Origin: Clostridium sp. M62/1
Lineage (GTDB): Bacteria; Bacillota; Clostridia; Lachnospirales; Lachnospiraceae
Length of the DNA: 64,000 nt
Reading direction: 5' to 3'
NCBI RefSeq assembly: GCF_020736365.1
Contig: NZ_CP085988.1
Coordinates: forward strand, 3,478,001-3,542,000
Part shown: positions 43,757-53,157 of the stretch, one piece after another
Layout: the number at the start of each line of letters is the position of its first letter
Numbering within the stretch: the stretch's first letter is position 1
Program-made: the position numbers and the translations under genes
The notes under the pieces: model-generated
What the model was told of the DNA's origin: nothing
Database searches by the model: none
Seen by the model: the letters and a program-made list of their open reading frames with translations, nothing else

Positions 43757-45278
43757 AAAACTGAGTCTGTCCTTCCTGTGCTTTTTCACCCTCCTGTGCT
43801 ACTTTTCTGCCTGGTGGGCGGTGAGAACCTACGGCAGCATCAGCATGGAGGAAATTGTTTTCCACCTGAATGTCCCCCTGGACGGGGTCAACACAGAGTA
43901 CATATTTAGCTATCTGAAAACTGCTCTGCTGCCGGCTCTGGTGGTTTTTGTCATCGCTGCTGCCGTATTCGGAAGATGCTGCCTGTATCTGCGCCGCAAA
44001 AAAACCTACACCTGCCTGGACATCCGCTTCGGACAGAAACGGTGGCTTCTGGAGCTGACTGACCGGGCCTTTTCCAGGGCCATGGCTCTGCTTCTCGTGT
44101 TCGGCCTCGTATTCATGGCTGCCGGCACAGACAGTATGCTGAACATCGGAGATTATCTCTACAACCAGTTTCACAAGAGCTCCTTTATCGAGGAGCAGTA
44201 TGTAAAACCGGAATCCTCCCTGCTGTCCTTCCCGGAAAAGAAGCGAAATCTCGTCTACATTTATCTGGAATCCATGGAGAAGACCTTTGAGGACAGAGAA
44301 AACGGCGGAAACATGGAAGAAAATGCCATACCGGAGCTGACAGAACTGGCAAAGCAGAATGTGACCTTTCAGCTCGGTCCGGACGGCAGCCAGGGCATCC
44401 TTCCCCTGACCTCCACCTGGACCATCGCCGCCATGGTTGCCCAGACCTCGGGACTTCCCCTGAAGATTCCCGTGGAGAAAAATTCCATGAGCAAATATGG
44501 CTCCTTTCTTCCCGGGGCAGTCACCCTGGGGGAGGTGCTGGAAGATGCCGGCTACCGGAACATGCTGATGGTGGGCTCCTACGCCAGCTTTGCCGGAAGA
44601 GATCAGTATTTTAAGGATCACGGCAGCTATGAAATCTGGGATTTCGGCACTGCCAAGCGGCTTGACAAGGTTCCCGACGACTACGATATAGGCTGGTGGG
44701 GAATTGAGGATGAAAAGCTCTTTGAATATGCAAAGGAGGAGCTCTCCAAGCTTGCCGCCGGTTCACAGCCCTTTAACTTTACCATGCTGACGGTGGATAC
44801 CCACAATCCCAACGGCTACATATGCCGCCTCTGCGATGACGAGTTTGAAGACCAGTACAGCAACGTCCTCCACTGTTCCAGCCGCCAGACCGTACAGTTT
44901 GTCCAGTGGATCATGGAGCAGCCCTGGTATGAGAACACCACCGTTGTCGTTACCGGCGATCACGCCACCATGGTTTCCGGCTACGCCCCCGACGACGGCT
45001 CCTATGACAGAGGCGTATACTACTGCTTTATCAACCCGGCCGCCGTTCCCGCTGACAGGAATCACACAGCCTGCACCATGGATCTCTTTCCAACGACGCT
45101 GGCTGCCATGGGTGTGGAAATTGAGGGCGACCGGCTGGGGCTTGGCACAAACCTGTTTTCTGAGCGCGGCACCATCGTGGATGAGTTCGGGCAGGAGGAG
45201 GTCATCTCCCAGCTCAACATGAAGTCAGAATTTTACGACAGCGTTCTTCTGTACGGAGAGGAAGCGGAAGAGAAATAG
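43740..45278 (+). CDS. LTA synthase family sulfatase-like phosphoglycerol transferase
   Basis: A 512-residue membrane enzyme with N-terminal transmembrane helices (to about residue 140) and a C-terminal extracellular alkaline-phosphatase-fold domain. Visible motifs are YIYLESMEKTF, a Ser/Thr-rich nucleophile region around LTSTWTIAAMVAQTSG, TVDTHNPNG and the metal-binding VVTGDHATM. The family transfers phosphoglycerol or phosphoethanolamine groups to cell-envelope polymers. The first three helices are fewer than in canonical LtaS. Partner is the small membrane protein upstream. The specific acceptor is unknown. Confidence 0.82.
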   Translation: MRVRAKKLSLSFLCFFTLLCYFSAWWAVRTYGSISMEEIVFHLNVPLDGVNTEYIFSYLKTALLPALVVFVIAAAVFGRCCLYLRRKKTYTCLDIRFGQKRWLLELTDRAFSRAMALLLVFGLVFMAAGTDSMLNIGDYLYNQFHKSSFIEEQYVKPESSLLSFPEKKRNLVYIYLESMEKTFEDRENGGNMEENAIPELTELAKQNVTFQLGPDGSQGILPLTSTWTIAAMVAQTSGLPLKIPVEKNSMSKYGSFLPGAVTLGEVLEDAGYRNMLMVGSYASFAGRDQYFKDHGSYEIWDFGTAKRLDKVPDDYDIGWWGIEDEKLFEYAKEELSKLAAGSQPFNFTMLTVDTHNPNGYICRLCDDEFEDQYSNVLHCSSRQTVQFVQWIMEQPWYENTTVVVTGDHATMVSGYAPDDGSYDRGVYYCFINPAAVPADRNHTACTMDLFPTTLAAMGVEIEGDRLGLGTNLFSERGTIVDEFGQEEVISQLNMKSEFYDSVLLYGEEAEEK

Positions 45279-45296
45279 AGAATCCTGTAAGGACAG

Positions 45297-45351
45297 AAAA
45301 AGGTAATTTTTTTATCTCCCGCAATTTGCGAAGCAAAAAAATTACCTTTTT
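45297..45351 (+). terminator. Terminator of the LTA-synthase-like operon
   Basis: A perfect 17-base-pair AT-rich stem (arms 45297-45313 and 45335-45351) ending in T5 lies 18 bases after the gene, with a smaller CGCAA/TTGCG hairpin inside. Confidence 0.8.
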
Positions 45352-45418
45352 CTTATTTTTCCGTATTCTTTTCTGTCCTGTTTAGTTCAGCCACTCGCCC
45401 AGCTTATGTCCGCCGGCG

Positions 45419-46543
45419 GTGAGCCCGGATCTTCTCCGGAACGTACGCCTCTCTTTTTCCTCCTGGATCCCGGCTCCGGTGGCCGGCGGACTTGTTTTCG
45501 CTCTTCTTCATCTGGCTCTTCACAGCGCCGGTATTCTGGAGTTCGCTTTCGATACGACCATTCAGACTATTCTGATGACCGTATTCTTCTGCAGCGTCGG
45601 TTTTACCGCCTGCTTCCGTCTCCTGAAGAAGGGCGGCATCCAGGTATTTATTTTCCTGGCGCTCTCCATTTTAATGTGTGTTATTCAGGATGCAGTCGGA
45701 AGCGGTCTGGCAGCTGCCTTCGGTCTGGATCCGCTCCTTGGACTGTGCATGGGCTCCATCCCGTTAGTAGGCGGTCACGGAACATCCGGCTCCTTCGGTC
45801 CTCTTCTTGAGGAAACCTACGGTGTTTCCGGTGCTCTCACCGTCGCATTGGCGGCAGCTACATATGGACTTGTATCTGGAAGTATGATGGGCGGCCCGAT
45901 TGCCCGCCGCAGAGTTGAAAAACTTCATCTGAAATCCACAGCAGCTGAAGAGGGAAATGCGCAGGCTGACACAGCTGTCGCTATCGACAGCCAGAAGTTC
46001 ACAACCGCAGCTGTTTTCTTAGCCATCGCTATCGGCGTCGGCACCCTGATCATGAGCGGCTTTGACATGGTTCACATTACCATGCCGGCTTATATCGGAG
46101 CCATGCTCTGTGCAGCCGCCATCAGAAATATCTGGGATGTTTCCGGCCATGATCTTCCGATGGATGAGATCGATACTCTGGGAGGCCTTTCCCTGAACCT
46201 TTACCTGGCCATGGCCATGATGAACCTCTGCCTGTGGCAGCTGGCTGCTCTGGCTCTTCCGATGATTGTCATCCTTCTGGTTCAGACATTCATCATGTTC
46301 CTGTACGCAAACTTCGTTATCTTCAATATCATGGGACGCGACTACGAGGCAGCGGCTATGACCAGCGCTTTCTGCGGTTTCGGTATGGGCGCTACGCCTA
46401 ACGCTATGGCTAACATGAAAGCCCTTGCAGAGCACTATGGCCCTGCGCCGCGCGCATTCTTCATCGTGCCGTTAGTAGGAAGCCTTTTCATCGACTTCTG
46501 CAACTCCATGGTTCTGACCACATTCATGAACGTTCTGCACTAG
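45419..46543 (+). pseudogene. GltS-type sodium:glutamate symporter gene, 5'-truncated
   Basis: A 374-codon frame, whose encoded protein from the IPAPVAGGLVFALL motif onward is a clear GltS family member: GGHGTSGSFG loop, GGPIARR, and C-terminal NAMANMKALAEHYGPA. The first transmembrane helix of the family is missing. An in-frame TAG lies at 45383, the only start is a GTG at 45419 without a ribosome binding site, and a terminator ends just 67 bases upstream. No promoter is seen. The remaining body has no frameshift, so the loss is recent or the protein starts by an unusual route. Full-length paralogue: 36960-38351. Confidence 0.65.
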
Positions 46544-46577
46544 CAGGCGGATCAAATTTTCTGAACATGAACATGCC

Positions 46578-46620
46578 GGGACACCGGCGGCCGCTATACG
46601 GCCGCCGGTGTCCCCTTTTT
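46578..46620 (+). terminator. Strong terminator after the truncated gltS-type gene
   Basis: A perfect GC-rich 16-base-pair stem (arms 46578-46593 and 46599-46614) with a short loop, followed by a T-run. Confidence 0.9.
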
Positions 46621-46759
46621 TCCCTGCTACTGCATTTTCCCGTCTCCCTGCCCATATTGTCTGCAACCATATTCTGTAACAGTTTAGCCATATTGCCAGT
46701 TCCTATTGACTTTTCCTCTTTTTCCATCCAAAATAGTAAAAAAACAGGAGATTTTTAAA

Positions 46760-47494
46760 ATGAAAGCATCAGACAACACGTCCCACACACCATCCGGGTG
46801 CCTGATTTGCGGCGCCCCTCTGGTATATACCCGGCAGATGGAGCCGGTTGAGTGCGTCCTCTGCCACGGCCATTTCCTATCCAATGCGCGCTGCGAAAAC
46901 GGACACTACATCTGCGACTCCTGCCACGAGAAGGACGCTCTGCAGGTCATCTACAGTTTCTGTCTTCACACAAAGCAGAAAAATCCTGTAGCTATTATGC
47001 AGGAGCTGATCCGCTTCCCCCAGATCCATATGCATGGGCCGGAACATCATGTCCTGGTAGGCTCTGCTCTGCTGGCAGCCTGCAAAAACTGCGGGGCAGG
47101 CTTTGAACTGGAGCCTGCTCTCCTTGCCATGCGTGAGCGCGGTTCACAGGTTCCCGGCGGAATCTGCGGCCAGTGGGGCTCCTGCGGAGCCGGCATAAGC
47201 GCAGGCATCACTGTGAGCATCCTGACAGAGGCCACCCCCCTGTCAGGCCGTGAATGGGGCCTGGCCAACCAGATGACGGCCAGGTGCCTCTCCGCTATCG
47301 GAGCCATCGGAGGTCCCCGGTGCTGCAAGCGGGATTCCTATACGGCGCTGATAACAGCCGCAGAATTCATCCGTGAACATTTCCACATCGATCTGGAGGC
47401 GCCGGAGTCCATTATCTGTCACATGTCTGGCAGAAATGAACAGTGCCTTGGGGCGTCCTGCCCCTATAACAGCCAACGAACAGGGGAAAACTGA
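46760..47494 (+). CDS. Cysteine-rich DUF5714-like protein
   Basis: A 244-residue soluble protein. The N-terminus has zinc-ribbon-like pairs (CLICGAPL, CVLCHGHF, CENGHYICDSCHEKD) and the rest includes GGICGQWGSCGAGISAG and GGPRCCKRDSY. This resembles the DUF5714 family, whose function is unknown. The cysteine pairs suggest metal or iron-sulfur binding. The ATG at 46760 has AGGAG 9 bases before it. It is followed by a TPR protein after 63 bases. Confidence 0.65.
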   Translation: MKASDNTSHTPSGCLICGAPLVYTRQMEPVECVLCHGHFLSNARCENGHYICDSCHEKDALQVIYSFCLHTKQKNPVAIMQELIRFPQIHMHGPEHHVLVGSALLAACKNCGAGFELEPALLAMRERGSQVPGGICGQWGSCGAGISAGITVSILTEATPLSGREWGLANQMTARCLSAIGAIGGPRCCKRDSYTALITAAEFIREHFHIDLEAPESIICHMSGRNEQCLGASCPYNSQRTGEN

Positions 47495-47557
47495 GCTGCC
47501 TGAAGGGACTGCCCGGAGACTCTTCCTCTGAAATGAACGAAAAGGTGGTATTTGTCA

Positions 47558-48634
47558 ATGAAAAAACAGGAAAACGGCGGCGGGAAACAGAAAGAGGCCC
47601 CAGCAGCAAATAAAGAAAAAAAAGGAAAGAAGACACGCCCAGCAAAAAAGCCCTCCTCCCTGCTGTCTAAAAAGGATATTAAGACCCTGGAGGGCTTCTG
47701 TGAGGGCACTCAGGGATATTTTGGGAAAATGCTGGAATATCTGGAGAATTTTATCGAGAAAGGAATTGAAAGCGGCCGTTTTACAGAGGAGGAGGCGCGC
47801 GCTGATCTGGAGATTGCTCTCTGGTACGCCTATGCCTGCAACAATCTCGACGACTACGAGCACTATTACATGGCGGCCCAGTGGATGCCCTCCTCAGAGC
47901 AAAACGCAGCCGGCTGCGGAGCCTGGTATTACCGCTACTCCTGTTGCCTGATGTACTGCGGGCGCCTGGAGGAGGCCCTGGGCATTTCTGAAAAGGGCGT
48001 CCTGGAGGATCCCAAGTATCCCTGGGGATTTCTTCAGCTTGCCAAGCTGAGATGCCACTTTGGCCGTAAGAAGGAGGCTCTGGAAGCCGTCCGGCAGGGG
48101 CTTCTCCTGGAGCCTGGAGACTACGAATTCCTCACTCTGCTAAGAGAGATACAGGAGGGCCGTTCCCTGGAGGAAATGGAGTTTCACTACATTGATCCTG
48201 CGTGTGATCAGGATCTCCAGAACGGGCTTATGGATGACGATTATTTTAAAAAGCTCTCTGTGGCTGGGATTGTCTGCGACAAAAAAGCCCTGGCCCAGAT
48301 AAAGGAGCTGTTCTCTCCTGCCGGATGGAAGGCGGACTGTCCCTACTGCAGCTTTCGGTACTGGTCAGATGCCCAGGAGATCAACTGCGTATTCCGCATG
48401 AACGAGGCAGCTCTCTCCAAAATGGATCTGACCTGGCTGGCTGCCCAGAAGCGCCAGCTTGACGAGGGACGCTATCCGGCCAGCATGGAATGGGAGGGGG
48501 AGGAATACCTGCTTTCCTCCGTCATCTTTGATATAGACTGCAGTATGCTGCTGGCCTATGCCGGAGCGGAAAACGGCCGTGAGCTCCTTTTTAAAGTGAG
48601 GGAGAGCGAAAATGAGGCGGGGCTTATGAGTTAG
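47558..48634 (+). CDS. TPR-like repeat protein of unknown function
   Basis: A 358-residue protein. A basic N-terminal tail (to about residue 35, rich in Lys) is followed by helical repeats resembling TPR (for example ALWYAYACNNLDDYEHYYMAA and FLQLAKLRCHFGRKKEALEAV) and a C-terminal domain of about 130 residues with a CPYCSFRYW motif. No enzyme motif is seen. The ATG at 47558 has AAAGGTGG upstream. It may work with the cysteine-rich protein before it. Confidence 0.7.
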   Translation: MKKQENGGGKQKEAPAANKEKKGKKTRPAKKPSSLLSKKDIKTLEGFCEGTQGYFGKMLEYLENFIEKGIESGRFTEEEARADLEIALWYAYACNNLDDYEHYYMAAQWMPSSEQNAAGCGAWYYRYSCCLMYCGRLEEALGISEKGVLEDPKYPWGFLQLAKLRCHFGRKKEALEAVRQGLLLEPGDYEFLTLLREIQEGRSLEEMEFHYIDPACDQDLQNGLMDDDYFKKLSVAGIVCDKKALAQIKELFSPAGWKADCPYCSFRYWSDAQEINCVFRMNEAALSKMDLTWLAAQKRQLDEGRYPASMEWEGEEYLLSSVIFDIDCSMLLAYAGAENGRELLFKVRESENEAGLMS

Positions 48635-48651
48635 ACCCATAAGCTCCCGCC
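48616..48651 (+). terminator. Terminator overlapping the TPR gene stop
   Basis: GGCGGG-CTTATG and CATAAG-CCCGCC pair around a 9-base loop that contains the TAG stop, followed by TTTTGCGCCTTTTT. It separates the TPR gene from the convergent DUF212 gene. Confidence 0.75.
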
Positions 48652-48663
48652 TTTTGCGCCTTT

Positions 48664-49122
48664 TTAATAGAACTGGTTCATAAATACTGCAATCGCGATT
48701 CCCAGCACAGCTCCTGCGAACACCTGGAGAGGCGTATGCCCCACATACTCCTTGAGCTTTTCCTGGAGCACCACAGAATCCAGCTTCAGAAGATTTTCAA
48801 ACAGCAGGCTGTTGAGTACCTTTGCCTACTTTCCTGTTTCCTGGCGGACGCCGATGGCATCATACATCACCACCATGGCGAACAGAAAGCTGATGGCAAA
48901 CTCAAAGCTGCCGAAGCCATAGCAGTAGGCAGAGGCAGTCGTCAGCGCGCACACCGTTGAGGAATGGGAGCTGGGCATTCCCCCTGAGCCCGTCAGTCTC
49001 TCCGGGTTAAAAGACCTGTTCAGGGCAATGTCAATAATTGTCTTTAATACCTGAGCCACGATCCAGCCGATCACACCGCTCATCAATACCTGGTTTCCCG
49101 TTATTTCCTGATAAATTGTCAT
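48664..49122 (-). pseudogene. Divergent PAP2 family (DUF212/YuiD-like) gene interrupted by an in-frame amber codon
   Basis: Reading from the ATG at 49122, 98 codons match the DUF212 family (GGMPSSHSSTVCALTTA and the MVVMYDAIGVRQETGK loop). A TAG at 48828-48826 then interrupts the frame. Beyond it, in the same frame with no indel, 54 further codons run to a TAA at 48664 and continue the family pattern (AKVLNSLLFENL, YVGHTPLQVFAGAVLGI). The family has Gln at that position, so a CAG to TAG change is the simplest cause. It is cotranscribed with the HD-domain gene. Confidence 0.78.
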
Positions 49123-49164
49123 TCCTGTCTCCTGTTCACTTGTCTAAAAATGCTAAAGGCTCTG

Positions 49165-49683
49165 TCATGCGGCCTTCAGAGCAGCTCCCAGCTTTTTTCT
49201 CACCGACAGCCAGATTTCTTCCAGACTGCACAGCTTGTCGGCATATATGACAACATAGCCCTCCCTGTATTTGGGAGGCAGAGGTGTAAGGGGCCACATA
49301 TGGCGCAGAATCAGATTTCTCTCCCTCTCTGTCAATGAAAAATATTTCTCAGCATTCTCAAGAGCTGTCCTGGGATGGGTGAAGCCATGAAAATGTTCTC
49401 CGGTCTCCCTTCCATGAACATGCCAGTCATAGAGAAACAGATCGTGAAGCAGGCCTCCTCTGGCCGCCTCACAGAAGTGAAGCCCCTTTCTTCTGCAGAT
49501 CAGATAACTCATGTACGAAACACGCAGACAGTGCTCCAGACACGTTGTCCCTCCATGCTGGATATACTGATCCATGGACTGAAACGCAGGATGCTCTAAA
49601 ATGTCCCTCACACATTCCAGATACCCCTGATCCCTGTACCATTCTCTCAGCTGCTCTCCTGCGAAACGCCCTGTGCGCCTCAT
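49165..49683 (-). CDS. HD domain-containing phosphohydrolase
   Basis: A 172-residue protein with an HD domain: HCLRVSYMSYLI, then RGGLLHDLFLYDW (metal-binding His-Asp) and HPRTALENAEKYF. HD proteins of this size hydrolyse nucleotides or related phosphate esters; the substrate here is unknown. It is the first gene of a two-gene operon with the interrupted DUF212 gene, behind the promoter at 49861-49888 and a leader of about 170 bases. Confidence 0.8.
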   Translation of the reverse strand: MRRTGRFAGEQLREWYRDQGYLECVRDILEHPAFQSMDQYIQHGGTTCLEHCLRVSYMSYLICRRKGLHFCEAARGGLLHDLFLYDWHVHGRETGEHFHGFTHPRTALENAEKYFSLTERERNLILRHMWPLTPLPPKYREGYVVIYADKLCSLEEIWLSVRKKLGAALKAA

Positions 49684-49860
49684 TTTCTCTTTCCTTCCTT
49701 TCCTGACTGCCGACCAATTCCCCTCCCTGGGGCTGCAGCCCAGCCTGGGCAGCTATGTCCTTTCCGGGTGACGGCTTTCGCCGGGGATACTGAAACCTGT
49801 GCCCCCGGCGAATTCTCTGATGCTCTATCCATTTGCTTCTCTGCCCGTATTGTAGCAGAA

Positions 49861-49888
49861 ATTATATCATCTGTCCACTGTAAATCAA
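49861..49888 (-). promoter_or_regulatory. Sigma-A promoter of the HD/DUF212 operon
   Basis: On the minus strand TTGATT (49888-49883), a 16-base spacer and TATAAT (49866-49861), immediately after the glgA stop. Confidence 0.6.
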
Positions 49889-49903
49889 AGGACGTTTTCC
49901 TGT

Positions 49904-51349
49904 TTAGTAGCCGATCAGCCAGTCATAGAGTTCCTGATACTTGAGAGCTGATGTTTTCCAGGAGAAATCAACTGCCATGCCCCTGTCAATAATCTTGTTC
50001 CACTCGCGTTTTCTGTTGTAATACACATGCTTTGCATAGCGGATGGTATCCAACATCTCATGGGCATTATAGTTGGCAAAGGAAAAACCGGTTCCTGTTC
50101 CCTCGTACTCATTGTAGGGCCACACGGTATCCTTAAGTCCTCCTGTTTCCCTGACAATGGGCACCGTGCCGTAGCGCAGAGCCATAAGCTGGCTTAAACC
50201 GCAGGGCTCGAAAAGGGACGGCATCAGGAAGGCGTCGCAGGACGCATAGATACGGTGTGACATCTCCTCAGAATAATAGATATTGGCGGAGACGCGTCCA
50301 TTGTACTTCCAGTCGTAGTGGCGGAACATATTCTCATATTTCTCGTCCCCTGTTCCCAGCACGACAAGCTGCACATCATCTGTACAGATCTCATCCATCA
50401 CGCACTGAATCAGGTCGAAGCCTTTCTGGTCTGTCAGACGGGATACCACGCCTATCATAAATTTTTTATCATCCTGCTCAAGTCCCAGCTGCTGCTGCAG
50501 CGCTCTCTTATTTTTAATCTTTTCCTTACGGAAGGTTTTCGCATTGTAATTCTGGACAATCATCGGATCTGTCTCCGGATTGAAATCGTCGTAGTCAATG
50601 CCGTTCACAATGCCCCGCAGGCTGTTTGCCCTGGCCCGCATCAGACCGTCAAGCCCTTCTCCGTAGAACGGGGTTTTGATCTCCTCTGCATAGGTATTGC
50701 TTACGGTGGTGATGGCATCTGCATAGACGAGACCGCCCTTTAACATATTTCCGTCCTTGTACGCTTCCAGCTTGTCAGGAGTGAAGTAATAATCCGGGAG
50801 ACCGGACAGCCGCTGGATCGTCTTGACATCCCAGACACCCTGGAATTTCAGGTTGTGAATAGTCATAACAGACTTCATATTCCTGAAAAATTCGCCCTCA
50901 TGGAATTTATCCTTTAAGAATACAGGGATCAGGCCGGTCTGCCAGTCATGACAGTGCACCACATCCGGCTGGAAACCGATCACCGGCAGACTTGAGAGGG
51001 CGGCTCTTGAGAAAAATGCAAATTTTTCCAGATCGCAGTACCAGTCGCCGTAAGGCCTGGAGCCGCAGAAATAGCTCTCATTGTCAATAAAATAGAAGGT
51101 GATTCCTTCATAGACATACTCAAGAATCCCTACATAGCGGCTCTGTCCCAGATAGTCCATATAGAAATGGTTCAGATATTTCATGTCATTTCGGAAAGAT
51201 TCCTTGATACAGAGATATTTGGGAATCATAACCCTTACATCAAAATACTGCTTGTCAAAGCATTTCGGAAGAGAGCCGACTACGTCCGCCAGACCCCCTG
51301 TCTTGATAAAAGGAACCGCTTCTGAAGCTATAAAAAGAATTTTTTTCAT
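49904..51349 (-). CDS. glgA: Glycogen synthase (ADP-glucose type)
   Basis: A 481-residue GT5-family glucosyltransferase that extends glycogen from ADP-glucose. The substrate-binding KTGGLADVVGSLP motif near the N-terminus, the HCHDWQTGLIPVFLK motif and the C-terminal PSLFEPCGLSQLMALRYGT motif are all present. The ATG at 51349 has GGGAGG upstream; an earlier in-frame start is not favoured. A leader hairpin (TTGTCC/GGACAA arms, about 51377-51411) lies upstream. No other glycogen genes are in the window. Confidence 0.95.
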   Translation of the reverse strand: MKKILFIASEAVPFIKTGGLADVVGSLPKCFDKQYFDVRVMIPKYLCIKESFRNDMKYLNHFYMDYLGQSRYVGILEYVYEGITFYFIDNESYFCGSRPYGDWYCDLEKFAFFSRAALSSLPVIGFQPDVVHCHDWQTGLIPVFLKDKFHEGEFFRNMKSVMTIHNLKFQGVWDVKTIQRLSGLPDYYFTPDKLEAYKDGNMLKGGLVYADAITTVSNTYAEEIKTPFYGEGLDGLMRARANSLRGIVNGIDYDDFNPETDPMIVQNYNAKTFRKEKIKNKRALQQQLGLEQDDKKFMIGVVSRLTDQKGFDLIQCVMDEICTDDVQLVVLGTGDEKYENMFRHYDWKYNGRVSANIYYSEEMSHRIYASCDAFLMPSLFEPCGLSQLMALRYGTVPIVRETGGLKDTVWPYNEYEGTGTGFSFANYNAHEMLDTIRYAKHVYYNRKREWNKIIDRGMAVDFSWKTSALKYQELYDWLIGY

Positions 51350-51534
51350 CCTGCTACCTCCCATTCATCTCATTGCCGGACAAATCCCCAATTTGAGCCC
51401 CCTTGTCCAGATATACTGCTATTATACAATAGATTTATACATTTAGAAAGGTAGTATTATGATTTTTTGTCTGATTCTTTCTGAAACAGGCCTGCAGCTC
51501 TCCTCTCAAAGCTGCCGTCCTGCCCGCCTTCTGA

Positions 51535-52341
51535 CTACGAGATCCGCTTGTAATCGAGCCGGATTTTATCGGCAATCAGCGCAATAAATTCGGAATTTGT
51601 CGGCTTTCCCTTCCCGGTGCTTACAGTATAGCCGAACAGATCATTGATGGTATCCATCTCCCCTCTGTTCCATGCTACTTCGATGGCATGGCGGATGGCT
51701 CTCTCTACACGGCTCGGCGTGGTCGCATGCTTCTTTGCAATGGTCGGATACAGGATCTTCGTGACAGAAGCTAACATCTCCTGATCCTTCACTGAAATGA
51801 TAATGGCATCCCGCAGATACTGATACCCTTTAATGTGGGCGGGGATACCGATTTCGTGGAGCATCTGGGTTACGTCGTTTTCCAGATTCTGCTCCATGTA
51901 CTCCGCCTTATTGACATAAGGCTTCACTTTTCTGCTTCCCGACAGCATTGTCGTTTTATTCTTATATCCCGTCAGCCTTCGCAGCTTATCGAGTATGATC
52001 TCTTTTGTAAACGGTTTCATGATATAGTAGCTGGCGCCCAGCTTGAACGCCTCCGCTGTCAGATTTTCACTGCCTGCGGCTGTTACCATGATAAAGGATG
52101 TGCTGTCCTTCATCTCCGTATTGCTCTTGATTTTCTCCATGACAGATATTCCGTCCATTCCCGGCATGACAATATCCATTAATACGACATCTGGTCTGGT
52201 CTTCAAAATCATGTTGTACGCTTCGTTGCCATTATCCGCCTTTCCGACGATATGGTAATCCTTTTCTCCCTCCAGTATTTCGCCAAGCAGCTCCAAAGTC
52301 TGCCTGTTATCATCCGCAATCGCAATGTTTAATTCTGCCAT
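51535..52341 (-). CDS. spo0A: Sporulation transcription factor Spo0A
   Basis: A 268-residue response regulator, the master switch of sporulation. The receiver domain has the acid pocket (Asp10, Asp11), phosphoacceptor Asp56 in [12 protein letters not shown] and Lys in MKPFTKE. The C-terminal domain has the Spo0A-specific DNA-recognition helix [30 protein letters not shown] precedes the ATG. Normally spoIVB lies just upstream in Firmicutes; here the neighbour is a split deacetylase gene. Confidence 0.97.
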   Translation of the reverse strand: MAELNIAIADDNRQTLELLGEILEGEKDYHIVGKADNGNEAYNMILKTRPDVVLMDIVMPGMDGISVMEKIKSNTEMKDSTSFIMVTAAGSENLTAEAFKLGASYYIMKPFTKEIILDKLRRLTGYKNKTTMLSGSRKVKPYVNKAEYMEQNLENDVTQMLHEIGIPAHIKGYQYLRDAIIISVKDQEMLASVTKILYPTIAKKHATTPSRVERAIRHAIEVAWNRGEMDTINDLFGYTVSTGKGKPTNSEFIALIADKIRLDYKRIS

Positions 52342-52375
52342 GCTTCATACTCCTCCTAACTTTTTCTCCGTAACG

Positions 52376-52405
52376 ATTATAAGCTTGTAAAAACTGCCCT
52401 TGCAA
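52376..52405 (-). promoter_or_regulatory. Sigma-A promoter of spo0A
   Basis: On the minus strand, TTGCAA lies 18 bases before TATAAT (52381-52376). The -35 hexamer reads the same on both strands. Confidence 0.5.
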
Positions 52406-52423
52406 TGATATTAAGACGCAAAT

Positions 52424-52430
52424 TTCGACA
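52424..52430. promoter_or_regulatory. 0A box upstream of spo0A
   Basis: The minus strand reads TGTCGAA, the exact 0A box consensus (TTCGACA on the plus strand), about 20 bases upstream of the promoter. Autoregulation of spo0A is likely. Confidence 0.7.
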
Positions 52431-52558
52431 GCTCTACCCGTATCTCATGTTCCTTTCCTCCTCCCGTTTCGGCAGCTCTCCCGCAAAAGCCTGCCTCTGT
52501 TCTCAGGGCAGGCCGTGTGAAAGCTCCTTTTTTTCCTATTGTATCTGTTTCCGGCTTC

Positions 52559-53154
52559 TCAATGCTGTGCTGTTTCGTCCGAAATCTGCCTTCCCTCGTG
52601 ATTTATGTGAAAATTGTCCTTTTTAATCAGCTCTGAAATAGGAACCAGCTCATATCCCTTGCTTTGAAGTCCTGTGATCACTGCCTCCAGTGCCTGAGGT
52701 GTATATTTTGCCCCATTGTGCATAAGGATAATGGAGCCGTTTCCCAGGTGTTTGTGATTTACTACCTTATCTACGATGGAGTCTGCACCGTAGTCCTTCC
52801 AGTCCAGACTGTCAATATCCCACTGTACGGGGTAATAGCCCATGGAATCAGCAACAGCAACTACCTCGTTGTCGTAATCCCCGTAGGGCGGCCGAAACAG
52901 TGTCATATCTGTCCCTGTAAGTTCCTTCACCCGGTCATGCACCTTCTGAATTTCACTCTGAATCTCTGTCTCGCTTAACTGGCTCATGTTTTTGTGGTTT
53001 TCACTGTGGTTTCCAAGGTCATGGCCCTGGCTGGCTATGTACTTTACATCCTCCGGAAATTTTTCTACCCATCCCCCTGTCATAAAGAACGTAACCTTCA
53101 CATTGTGCTTTGCCAGAATGTCCATTATCTGTCTGGTATCCTCGTTTCCCCATG
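52559..53154 (-). pseudogene. Polysaccharide deacetylase, 3' part of a split gene
   Basis: From the insertion junction, the sequence encodes the C-terminal 195 residues of a NodB-type deacetylase. It begins with GNEDTRQIMDILAKHNVKV and carries the HxxxH metal site (HSENH in GNHSENHK), RPPYGDYDNE and the ILMHNG motif near the end. An internal ATG at 53125 gives an open frame of 188 codons but lacks the catalytic Asp motif, which is on the other fragment (54847-55254). The 8-base direct repeat copy is at 53147-53154. Confidence 0.85.
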
Positions 53155-53157
53155 GAA

